Source of the DNA: Caballeronia cordobensis
GTDB taxonomy: Bacteria; Pseudomonadota; Gammaproteobacteria; Burkholderiales; Burkholderiaceae
Length of the DNA: 64,000 bases
Direction of reading: 5' to 3'
Assembly (NCBI RefSeq): GCF_001544575.2
Contig: NZ_FCNY02000019.1
Location: 1-64,000 of the forward strand
The notes beneath the pieces are model-generated. The model saw only the letters and a list, made by a program, of their open reading frames with translations. It was not told the DNA's origin and made no database searches. Shown here one piece after another: positions 8,243 through 15,972 of this stretch; positions within the stretch are counted from its first letter, which is position 1; each line of letters begins with the position of its first letter. Made by a program: the position numbers and the translations under genes.

Positions 8243-9381
8243 ACGGCCAGCTTCGCCTCGCTACGGTTACAGAGGTGCAACAACCGGTCCGCGAAGGCAT
8301 CCAGGTTGGCTTGATTGAACGGGTTCACGGAATCGATCACACGTTGCGCCCGTACGCGATATTCGCCGAGCGTCGCATCGTGCTCGCGCGCGGCTTTCAA
8401 CAATTGATGCGAGCCCTTCTGGGCATCGAACGCGGGGTAGTAGTAGCCGGCGTCGAGCCACGGCGAGTTGTGGACCAGCGGATAGCCGCCGTAGAGCGCA
8501 TCCAGATAGAGATAGTTCTGATCGTTGCCCCACTGGTGCGACACGATTGCATCGGCGAACTGCGACATGAAACCGACGATATCGTTGCGTCCGTGGAACG
8601 TAGCCTTGCCATCCTTCACGATATCCAGCGAATTGGCCATGTGCGTGAGCGTCGGATGGTCCTTCATGTGCATGGAGTTAAGAACGTGCATGTGCGAAAC
8701 GCTCGAGCGATCGGCACGATACGCTTCCTCGCAGATCAGCATGGGGATGCTCGACGTCTTGACGACGGAAATGTTCGGTTCGAACATGGCGACGCGGAAT
8801 TCCTGCGCGCTTGCGACTTCCGCGCGCGGCCGATAACCGTACTGCAACCCGTGCTCGTTCACTTCGGCGATGCGCCGCTCGAGAAATTGCGGATGCCAGA
8901 TGAACGGCACGAGATGGACGTCGCACCGGTGCAGCGTGCGCATCATGGGGACCGAAAGGCGGTCTTTCGGCATGAGCCAGATTTCGTCATAACGATCCGG
9001 GCGCATGACATGAACCGGCTTCTCGAACACCGGCGCCTCGATGAGCCCCACGTACGGCTGGCCGCAGCAGTAATACACGACCTTCTTGCCACGGGCGCGC
9101 ATCAGGTCGAGCCACGGCGTGTCGAGCGCGCCGCCCATTTCGAAAATCACGTCCACCGCATCGGTCGCGTCGTGGGTGCGCATGATGCGCAGGTTCTTCG
9201 ATAAGGTGTCCACCTGCGGCGGCATGGCGTTCTGATCGCCAACGTCGATTAACGAAATGGTTTCGACGAAGGGCAGCTTTTGCAACGCTTCCGCCAGAAA
9301 AATCACATTCTGGCCCAAACCGTTTTGCCAGATGTTTTGCCCTTGATGAGTAACAACTGAAATTCCAATACGGATTTTCAT
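8239..9381 (-). CDS. DUF2827 family protein, copy 1 (putative GT-B-like glycosyltransferase)
   Basis: First gene of the three-gene cluster; about 380 residues from the ATG at 9381, which aligns with the MKKLRIGI start of copy 3. The open frame extends to a GTG at 9402, but that start has no visible ribosome site. Landmarks are IRIGISVVTHQGQN near the start, WQNGLGQNVIFLAEAL, the central MFEPNISVVKTSSIPMLICE segment, and the C-terminal SHQWGNDQNYLYLDALYGGY then PLVHNSPWLDAGYYY. The central MEPN/FEPN-[IV] motif is common to all three copies and may form part of the active site. Promoter presumably in the AT-rich DNA upstream (9403-9660). Confidence 0.8.
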   Translation of the reverse strand: MKIRIGISVVTHQGQNIWQNGLGQNVIFLAEALQKLPFVETISLIDVGDQNAMPPQVDTLSKNLRIMRTHDATDAVDVIFEMGGALDTPWLDLMRARGKKVVYYCCGQPYVGLIEAPVFEKPVHVMRPDRYDEIWLMPKDRLSVPMMRTLHRCDVHLVPFIWHPQFLERRIAEVNEHGLQYGYRPRAEVASAQEFRVAMFEPNISVVKTSSIPMLICEEAYRADRSSVSHMHVLNSMHMKDHPTLTHMANSLDIVKDGKATFHGRNDIVGFMSQFADAIVSHQWGNDQNYLYLDALYGGYPLVHNSPWLDAGYYYPAFDAQKGSHQLLKAAREHDATLGEYRVRAQRVIDSVNPFNQANLDAFADRLLHLCNRSEAKLAV

Positions 9382-9402
9382 CGAATCAGTATCCAATGAC
9401 AC

Positions 9403-9797
9403 AGCTTACGCGATTAGAAAATGGGAATTCGCCTAGTCGTTCGCTTAGGCACGGCGTCCGGCACGGAGCGCGAGGCTTTTCCAGAGAGACCAGAGTTCTT
9501 AACGAACCGTCTTTCGTATCAAATATATCGAAAAATTTTGAAAATTCCCAGCAAACGCGGGATTAATGAGACTTCTCTTATCAGAATCTCAAATCAGTCC
9601 GAGCCGCTTAATGACTCGTTTATTGCGCGTTTTTTTATTTTCTATTGCGCAGTTTGAATTTGAAATCGACAGCCGACTCGCAGCGGAAGGATCGAGACGA
9701 AAACAACGAGGTGGGGGCGCCGGCGACGAGTGGCCGGCAGGCATGAAAGCGGCGCGCACGCCCGCGATGGGGCAAGTGCGCGCCGTAGGTGATGCGC
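9403..9797. other. AT-rich intergenic region between the DUF2827 operon and eda
   Basis: No convincing gene. About 9515-9660 is markedly AT-richer than the rest of the window and probably holds the leftward DUF2827 promoter. Near the eda end, CGGCGCGCAC (9750-9759) and GTGCGCGCCG (9776-9785) form a 10-bp stem with a 16-base loop but no T-run. It may mark the end of the edd-eda transcript. Confidence 0.45.
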
Positions 9798-10430
9798 TTA
9801 CTGATGCGGCGCGAGTTCGCTTGCCGCCCGTGCGAGCCGCGTGACTTCCGCCCAGTCCTGCGCGGCGAGCGCCGCTTTCGGCGTCAGCCACGATCCGCCG
9901 ACGCACACCACGTTCGGTTGCGCGAGGAAGCTCGTCGCGGTTTCGGCCGTGATGCCGCCCGTCGGACAGATTTTCAGATTCGGAAACGGACCGTAGAAGG
10001 CTTGCAGCATCGGAATGCCGCCCGCCTGCTGCGCCGGGAAGAACTTGACGATCTCGTAGCCCAGTTCCATCGCCGTGATGATGTCGCTCGGCGTCATGAC
10101 GCCCGGCAGCAGCGGCAATCCGGCGTCCTGCGCGGCCTTGTGCATGTCCTTCGTCAGGCCGGGCGACACGCCGAATTGCGCGCCCGCTTTCTTCGCCTGC
10201 GCGCAGTGCTCCGGCTTCGTGATGGTGCCCACGCCAACGACGATATCGTCCGCCAGTTGACTCGCGCGCTCGATCGCGGCGATGCCCGCCGCCGTGCGCA
10301 GCGTAATCTCCAGCACTTTCACGCCGCCCGCATGCAACGCGCGCGACACGTTTTCGCCCTGCTCGACCGAATCGAAAGCCAGAACCGGAATGACCGGCCC
10401 GAGACGCACGATTTCACTTACCGTTTTCAT
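9798..10430 (-). CDS. eda: 2-dehydro-3-deoxy-6-phosphogluconate (KDPG) aldolase
   Basis: Class I aldolase that splits KDPG into pyruvate and glyceraldehyde 3-phosphate, the last step of the Entner-Doudoroff pathway. The 210-residue protein has the active-site segment VLEITLRT (about residues 39-46, catalytic Glu), GVGTITKPE, and the Schiff-base lysine in YEIVKFFPAQQAGG (about residues 126-139). Length fits the family (about 210). It follows edd by 33 bases on the same strand and is surely co-transcribed with it. Its product glyceraldehyde 3-phosphate feeds GapA (29.3 kb). Confidence 0.96.
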   Translation of the reverse strand: MKTVSEIVRLGPVIPVLAFDSVEQGENVSRALHAGGVKVLEITLRTAAGIAAIERASQLADDIVVGVGTITKPEHCAQAKKAGAQFGVSPGLTKDMHKAAQDAGLPLLPGVMTPSDIITAMELGYEIVKFFPAQQAGGIPMLQAFYGPFPNLKICPTGGITAETATSFLAQPNVVCVGGSWLTPKAALAAQDWAEVTRLARAASELAPHQ

Positions 10431-10463
10431 TGATGCTCCTTGTCTGTGCCTGATGGATGCCGC

Positions 10464-12416
10464 TCAGTGACGCGTGGCGTGCGCCTTGTTCAACGCCGAT
10501 GCCGCCGCGCGCGCGTTTTCGCGCAGCGGATTGCGTTCGTGCCCGGGCGCCGTGGCATGGGCGTGGCCGTCGTGCGGCGACATCGCGCCGATCAGCGCGC
10601 CGAATACCGACGCACCCTCTTCCGCCGGCAACGCCGCGCTACGGAACACGCCGAACAGCTCGCGCCCGAAGCCCACTTCGTTCTCCGCCTGATGCAGCGG
10701 CGCCTGCACGTCGCGCGCGTCCCATTCCTTCGCGTCGATCTCGATGTCGAGCACGCCCGCGGGCGCGTCGATCACGAGCATGTCGCCCGTGCGCACCTTG
10801 CCGAGCGGTCCCTGCAACAACGCCTCGGGCGATACGTGAATGACCGCCGGCACCTTGCCCGATGCGCCCGACATGCGCCCGTCGGTAACGAGCGCGACGT
10901 GGAAGCCCTGATCCTGCAACACGCCGAGCAGCGGCGTCAAACGATGCAGCTCCGGCATGCCGTTCGCGCGCGCGCCCTGGAAGCGCACGACGGCGACGAA
11001 ATCCCGCTTCAGCTCGCCCTTGTCGAAAGCCTCCTGCACTTGCTCCTGCGAATCGAACACGATGGCCGGCGCCTTCACCACGCGATGCTCCGGCGCGACC
11101 GCCGAAATCTTGATGACGCCCCGGCCGAGCTTGCCCTGCATCAGACGCAGGCCGCCGTCCGGCTGGAACGGCTCGCCGATGTGGCGCAGCACTTTCGTGT
11201 CGTGACTTTCCGGCGCGCCATCGACCCATTGCAGCTTGCCGTCGATGAGCTTCGGCTCCTTCGTATAGTGCGAAAGTCCGCGGCCTGCGACCGTCTGCAC
11301 GTCTTCGTGCAGCAGCCCGCCTTCGAGCAGATTGCGCACGAGAAACGCGACGCCGCCCGCTGCGTGAAAATGATTCACGTCGGCCTTGCCGTTCGGATAG
11401 ATCTTCGCGAGCAGCGGCACCACTTGCGAGAGTTCGTCGAAATCGTTCCAGTCGATCACGATGCCCGCCGCGCGCGCAATCGCGACCAGATGCAGCGTGT
11501 GATTGGTCGAGCCGCCCGTTGCCAGCAGCGCAACGATGCCGTTCACGATCGCTTTTTCATCGACGACATGGCCGATCGGCGTGTAGTTGCCGCGCTCCAT
11601 CGTCAGGTCGAGCACGCGGCGCGCCGCCTCCGCGGTGAGCGCATCGCGCAGCGGCGTGTGCGGATGCACGAACGCCGCGCTCGGCAGGTGCAGGCCCATC
11701 ACTTCCATCAGCATCTGATTGCTGTTGGCCGTGCCGTAGAACGTGCAGGTGCCGTGACTGTGATAAGCCGCCGCTTCCGCTTCGAGCAGCGCGCCGCGGT
11801 CGCACTTGCCGGTCGCGAATTCCTGGCGGACCTTGGCTTTTTCGTCGTTCGTGAGGCCGCTCGTCATCGGGCCTGCGGGCACGAAGATCGTCGGCAGATG
11901 GCCGAACTGCAGCGCGCCGATTGCCAGCCCCGGCACGATCTTGTCGCACACGCCGAGGCATAGCGCCGCGTCGAACATATTGTGCGTGAGCGCGACGGCC
12001 GTGCTCATCGCGATGACTTCCCGCGAGAACAGCGACAGTTCCATGCCCGCGTTGCCCTGCGTGATGCCGTCGCACATGGCGGGCACGCCGCCCGCGAACT
12101 GCGCGATGCCGCCGTGCTCGCGCGCCGCCTGCTTGATGATGTCCGGAAAACTCTTGTAGGGCGCGTGGGCCGAAAGCATCTCGTTATAAGACGAAACGAT
12201 GCCGATGTTCGGCTCGCGCACCGCCTTGATCGCGAACTTTTCCTTGTCTTCGAGTCCGGCAAAGCCGTGCGCAAGGTTCGCGCACGACAATGCGCCGCGC
12301 GCGGGGAACATGCCGTGCGCGGCGTCGATGCGCGCAAGATAGGCCGCGCGCGTCGGCTTGCTGCGCTCGATGATGCGATCGGTGACTTTTTTGAGTTGCG
12401 AATGCGGGGAAACCAT
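10464..12416 (-). CDS. edd: 6-phosphogluconate dehydratase
   Basis: Fe-S dehydratase of the IlvD/Edd family converting 6-phosphogluconate to KDPG. Of 650 residues, the first 610 or so match the family length. Likely cluster ligands are the cysteines in PAMCDGITQG, GVCDKIVPG and GTCTFYGTANSNQ; the C-terminal half carries VTDGRMSGASGKVPA. The last 35-40 residues (His/Ala-rich, GHAHATAPGHERN onward) exceed the usual enzyme and look like a disordered tail. A GAAGGAG site precedes the ATG. Transcription is leftward from the divergent edd/hexR region, where two HexR-like operators lie. Confidence 0.96.
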   Translation of the reverse strand: MVSPHSQLKKVTDRIIERSKPTRAAYLARIDAAHGMFPARGALSCANLAHGFAGLEDKEKFAIKAVREPNIGIVSSYNEMLSAHAPYKSFPDIIKQAAREHGGIAQFAGGVPAMCDGITQGNAGMELSLFSREVIAMSTAVALTHNMFDAALCLGVCDKIVPGLAIGALQFGHLPTIFVPAGPMTSGLTNDEKAKVRQEFATGKCDRGALLEAEAAAYHSHGTCTFYGTANSNQMLMEVMGLHLPSAAFVHPHTPLRDALTAEAARRVLDLTMERGNYTPIGHVVDEKAIVNGIVALLATGGSTNHTLHLVAIARAAGIVIDWNDFDELSQVVPLLAKIYPNGKADVNHFHAAGGVAFLVRNLLEGGLLHEDVQTVAGRGLSHYTKEPKLIDGKLQWVDGAPESHDTKVLRHIGEPFQPDGGLRLMQGKLGRGVIKISAVAPEHRVVKAPAIVFDSQEQVQEAFDKGELKRDFVAVVRFQGARANGMPELHRLTPLLGVLQDQGFHVALVTDGRMSGASGKVPAVIHVSPEALLQGPLGKVRTGDMLVIDAPAGVLDIEIDAKEWDARDVQAPLHQAENEVGFGRELFGVFRSAALPAEEGASVFGALIGAMSPHDGHAHATAPGHERNPLRENARAAASALNKAHATRH

Positions 12417-12518
12417 CGAAGCTCCTTCGTCTCACTCCCGGCGCGCCTGCCGTCGAGGTTGGTTGATCATTGCGAGGGACGGCGCTTGGTCTTCTATTTC
12501 GCCGTGTACGGGCATATT

Positions 12519-12533
12519 AGTAGAAAAACTACA
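12519..12533. promoter_or_regulatory. Candidate HexR operator 1
   Basis: The minus strand reads TGTAGTTTTTCTACT, an imperfect palindrome close to the HexR consensus (TGTARTT...TTACA). It lies about 100 bases upstream of the edd start and 190 upstream of hexR. KDPG is the known effector that releases HexR in other proteobacteria. Confidence 0.6.
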
Positions 12534-12640
12534 CGATGACAACGACGCTGCGATGCTATCTCGTTAAGCGACCGCATAGCCTGAGAACCTTGCGCATGCG
12601 AGAATCAGGGAAATCCCTGAGGCTTTGACGCGTTTGAAAA

Positions 12641-12655
12641 TGTAGTATTTGTACA
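12641..12655. promoter_or_regulatory. Candidate HexR operator 2
   Basis: TGTAGTATTTGTACA, sharing TGTAGT-TTT-TAC with operator 1, lies 55 bases before the hexR ATG. The TGTA/TACA half-sites are symmetrical. Its position suggests that HexR represses its own gene as well as edd-eda. Confidence 0.6.
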
Positions 12656-12709
12656 AGCTCGGTCATCGGCTATAGTCCCAAGCAATTTTCAGCATAGGCG
12701 AGATTTCCG

Positions 12710-13549
12710 ATGTTGCTGTCCCAAGTCGAAGCGATGCGCGAACAACTGCGGCCGTCCGAGCGCAAGCTGGCGGACTATGTGCTGGAGGCGCCGCGCGAAG
12801 TGCTCGACCTTTCCATGACGGATTTCGCCGCGCGCGCGGGCGTGAGCCAACCGACCATCGCGCGGTTCTGCCAGGCGCTTGGCTTTTCCGGCTTCCGCGA
12901 ATTCAAGATTCGCCTGGCGCAAGGCGTAGCAGCGGACGTTCCCACCGTGTATCGCGATGTGCGCGCGGACGAACCGCCCGCCGGCGTCGCCGCAAAAGTG
13001 CTCGACCGGACCATCGGCGCGCTGATTGCGGTGCGCAACAGCCTGTCGTCGGACAGCGTCGCTGCGGCCATCGCGATCCTCGCTGAGGCGCGGCGTATCG
13101 AGTTCTATGGCGCAGGCGGCTCGGGCATCGCCGCGCTCGACATGCAGCACAAGTTCTTCAAGCTCGGTGTGCCCTCGGTCGCCTACGCCGATCCGCACAC
13201 CTACACCACCTCGGCTGCGCTGCTCGGCCCGGGCGATACCGTTATCGCGATCTCGAACACGGGCCGCACGAAAGACATACTCGACGCATGCAAATCCGCA
13301 CTGAGCGGCGGCGCGAAAGTGATCGCGATCACCCACGGCAATTCTCCGCTCGCACGCTTGGCCACCGTAGGGCTATTTGCGAATGTCGATGAAGATACGG
13401 ACATCTTTTCGCCCATGACCTCGCGCGTCTCGCATCTCGCGATCGGCGATATTCTGGTGGTCGGGCTGGCCCTCGCGCGTGGGCCGGCGCTGGCGGAGAA
13501 GCTCGCGGAAGCGAAGGACGTGCTGGAACGGCGGCGGGTCGACGCGTAG
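12710..13549 (+). CDS. hexR: RpiR-family transcriptional regulator HexR
   Basis: Repressor of glucose/gluconate catabolism sensing KDPG. The 279-residue protein has an N-terminal RpiR helix-turn-helix (about residues 1-77; FAARAGVSQPTIARFCQAL is the DNA-binding core) and a C-terminal SIS sugar-phosphate-binding domain (IEFYGAGGSG at about residues 127-136, and ISNTGRTKDILDAC). Divergent from edd across a 293-base region with two palindromes of the HexR type. Members of this family often recognise such sites, which supports the specific name over a generic RpiR call. Confidence 0.93.
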   Translation: MLLSQVEAMREQLRPSERKLADYVLEAPREVLDLSMTDFAARAGVSQPTIARFCQALGFSGFREFKIRLAQGVAADVPTVYRDVRADEPPAGVAAKVLDRTIGALIAVRNSLSSDSVAAAIAILAEARRIEFYGAGGSGIAALDMQHKFFKLGVPSVAYADPHTYTTSAALLGPGDTVIAISNTGRTKDILDACKSALSGGAKVIAITHGNSPLARLATVGLFANVDEDTDIFSPMTSRVSHLAIGDILVVGLALARGPALAEKLAEAKDVLERRRVDA

Positions 13550-13646
13550 AGGCTCGACCGTTGGGAATGCGAGCGATTGCCGGTGGCGTTTCCACCTGTT
13601 TCGATCACTAGCGGCGTTTTCCGCGGTTTTCTCGGCATCACGAAAC

Positions 13647-15512
13647 ATGCAAGTCTTTTCTCTCGAACGTTTCGAATCCTGCATCGACGATGGCGCTTAT
13701 GACGAAGCCATAGCGATGCTTTTTCGTCTCGATCAATTGCTGGGGCGCTGGCCTTATTACGATCTGGGCCGACTCCTATCCGAATCTCCCGCGGAACTGG
13801 CGGAGCGTGCTGACATGCAGCGCGAGCGCTTCACGATGAGCGCGTCCGCCGCCCTTGCACGCATGCTGTCCGGCGCTCGCTTCGAGATCACGGACACGCG
13901 AATGCTCCAATTGCTGGCTTTACGCCCGCGAATCTGGCAACTGTTCGGCGCGAGTGCAACGCGCAACGCTGACGCGGCCGCTGCGCGATTCCTCCCCGTC
14001 ATCTCGCCGGATGGCACGGCATCGCTGCCCACCGACGACGCCGCAAAGCGACTCTGTTTGCTGCTCAGCCCGGAGTCGCGTCTGAGCATCGACATGCGCA
14101 CGCTGTGGCAGTTGGATCGAAACGCGGCGGCCAATCTGTGCATCGGCATTGCTGGCGAGTTGTTTCCCGGCAGTGCAACGGCGCACGCAAGACGTGAGGA
14201 ATGGCTGGACTGGATTGCCCTCCACATCGAGGAAATCGGCGACCTGAGCCGCGTGGAGGCAAGTGGCTTGTTCGCCCTCTACATGCATTGCACTTACGCC
14301 TCGACTGCCCGGCGCCATGCGGTCAAGCGCGGCATCAATGCGCTCGTACGGGCGAAACTCGACCAGTTTGGATTTACGGATCTCGCAGTCTCTGGCGGCG
14401 AACGCCCGATCGAAAAAGCCCGGCCGCTCATGCTCGTCGTGGCGGAGCGTTTCGTCCGCGGGCATTCGATTATGCGAACGCATTCCCGAACGCTTGCGGC
14501 CGCCCGCGAGCACTTCGAACTGGTGGCGCTCTGCCCGCCCGATTCCATCGGCGACGATGGACGCAGTCTGTTCGATCGAACCTACGATCTGCCTTCGCTC
14601 GCCGACCTTCCCGGTTGCGTCCGGCAGGTCCGGGAGTTCGCGGAGAAAGAGCGTCCGGATGTCCTCTACATGCCGAGCGTGGGCATGTCGCCGTTGACGC
14701 TCTTCTTGTCGAATCTTCGCGTTGCGCCGCTTCAGATCGCCGGACTGGGCCATCCTGCGACGACGCATGCTCAAAGGATCGACTACATCAGCGTCGAGGA
14801 TGACTTCGTGGGCGATCCCGAGTGCTTCAGCGAGAAGCTCTTGCGATTACCGAAGGACGGACAGCCCTATCAGCCGTCCGCTCTGCTCGAAATGTTCACG
14901 CCGGGCGTTCCCCCGCAACGCCAGCGCACGCATATCGCCGTGGCAGCCAGCATGATGAAGCTCAATCCCCGCTTCCTGGACGCATGCAGGGCCATCGTCG
15001 AGCGATGCGCGAATATCCATCTGCATTTCCTCACGAGCGGCAGTGCGGTTTTCACCCTCATGCACTTGAGCTGGCTGCTCGATCAGACGCTGCCCGCCGG
15101 AAGTTTCACGATCCACGGCTTCGAGCCTTATCCCGAGTACATACGCAGCCTGAACCAGATGGACATGTTTCTGAGTCCGTTTCCATTCGGCAATACCAAC
15201 GGAATCGTCGATGCGTTCACCGTCGGGTTGCCCGGTGTCTGCAAAACCGGAGCGGAGGTGTTCGAACGCATCGACGGCGCATTGTTCGCGCGGGCGTGGA
15301 TGCCGGGATGGCTAGTGGCGGATACGGTGGAAGAATATGTCGATGCGGCCGTGCGCCTCGCCACGAATCGCAGGGAACGCGAATCGCTGCGATCGAGCAT
15401 GCTCGAACGAAATGTCGTTCAACGTCTGTTCGAAGGCCGTCCGGAGGTTTTCGGAGAAATGGTGCTGGACCTCGTGAACCCGCCTATCCCGGGAGAAACG
15501 CCGCCGGTTTGA
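13647..15512 (+). CDS. HMW1C-like cytoplasmic N-glycosyltransferase (GT41)
   Basis: The 621-residue product matches the HMW1C/NGT family in length and motifs. These enzymes transfer glucose or galactose from UDP-sugar to Asn in N-X-S/T of adhesins in the cytoplasm. The signature GLGHPATTHAQRIDYISVED lies at about residues 367-386, FSEKLLRLPKDG at about 396-407, MMKLNPRF around Lys438, and PFGNTNGIVDAF with Asn518 and Asp522. These sit exactly three positions before Lys441, Asn521 and Asp525 of the Actinobacillus enzyme as I recall them. The start is the ATG at 13647, 97 bases past hexR; the open frame runs to 13479, but that part overlaps hexR. No HMW1A/B partner is nearby; the autotransporter 8 kb away is the only adhesin in view. 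Confidence 0.9.
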   Translation: MQVFSLERFESCIDDGAYDEAIAMLFRLDQLLGRWPYYDLGRLLSESPAELAERADMQRERFTMSASAALARMLSGARFEITDTRMLQLLALRPRIWQLFGASATRNADAAAARFLPVISPDGTASLPTDDAAKRLCLLLSPESRLSIDMRTLWQLDRNAAANLCIGIAGELFPGSATAHARREEWLDWIALHIEEIGDLSRVEASGLFALYMHCTYASTARRHAVKRGINALVRAKLDQFGFTDLAVSGGERPIEKARPLMLVVAERFVRGHSIMRTHSRTLAAAREHFELVALCPPDSIGDDGRSLFDRTYDLPSLADLPGCVRQVREFAEKERPDVLYMPSVGMSPLTLFLSNLRVAPLQIAGLGHPATTHAQRIDYISVEDDFVGDPECFSEKLLRLPKDGQPYQPSALLEMFTPGVPPQRQRTHIAVAASMMKLNPRFLDACRAIVERCANIHLHFLTSGSAVFTLMHLSWLLDQTLPAGSFTIHGFEPYPEYIRSLNQMDMFLSPFPFGNTNGIVDAFTVGLPGVCKTGAEVFERIDGALFARAWMPGWLVADTVEEYVDAAVRLATNRRERESLRSSMLERNVVQRLFEGRPEVFGEMVLDLVNPPIPGETPPV

Positions 15513-15521
15513 AGCCGCTGC

Positions 15522-15938
15522 TCAAAACGGCTTGATCACCACCAGCAGCGTCGCGCCGAGCAAACCGAGCACGGGCAGTTCGTTGTACATCCGGTACCAC
15601 TTGTCCGAGCGCGTGTTCTCGCCGCGCTGAAACGTACGCAACAAGCGGCCGCAGTACGCGTGGTAAGCGATCAAAAGCACGACGATGCCGAGCTTCGCAT
15701 GCAGCCACCCCTGCCCCGCGCCGATTCCGACGACGAGCCACAGCCACAGTCCGCACGCGAGCGCGGGCACCGCGATGAACGTCATGAAGCGAAAGAGTTT
15801 CTTCGCCATCAGCAGCAGACGCGCGGTGGCCGCCGGATCGGTTTCCATCGCCAGATTCACGAAGATTCGCGGCAGATAAAAGAGCCCCGCGAACCACGAG
15901 GCGATCAGCACGATATGCAGCGATTTAATCCAGAGCAT
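15522..15938 (-). CDS. hemJ: HemJ/CopD-like membrane protein (probable protoporphyrinogen IX oxidase)
   Basis: A 138-residue integral membrane protein with four predicted helices. It begins MLWIKSLHIVLIASWFAGLF, with the conserved His8 of the HemJ family, and contains LHAKLGIVVLLIAYHAYCG with further conserved His and Lys residues. HemJ oxidises protoporphyrinogen IX to protoporphyrin IX in bacteria lacking HemG/HemY; in some annotations it is labelled a CopD family protein. It is convergent with the N-glycosyltransferase gene (9-base gap) and upstream of proA on the same strand. Role is by family likeness. Confidence 0.75.
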   Translation of the reverse strand: MLWIKSLHIVLIASWFAGLFYLPRIFVNLAMETDPAATARLLLMAKKLFRFMTFIAVPALACGLWLWLVVGIGAGQGWLHAKLGIVVLLIAYHAYCGRLLRTFQRGENTRSDKWYRMYNELPVLGLLGATLLVVIKPF

Positions 15939-15972
15939 CGTTCTCGATTGTTATTGGTGGCTTACTGGCGAC

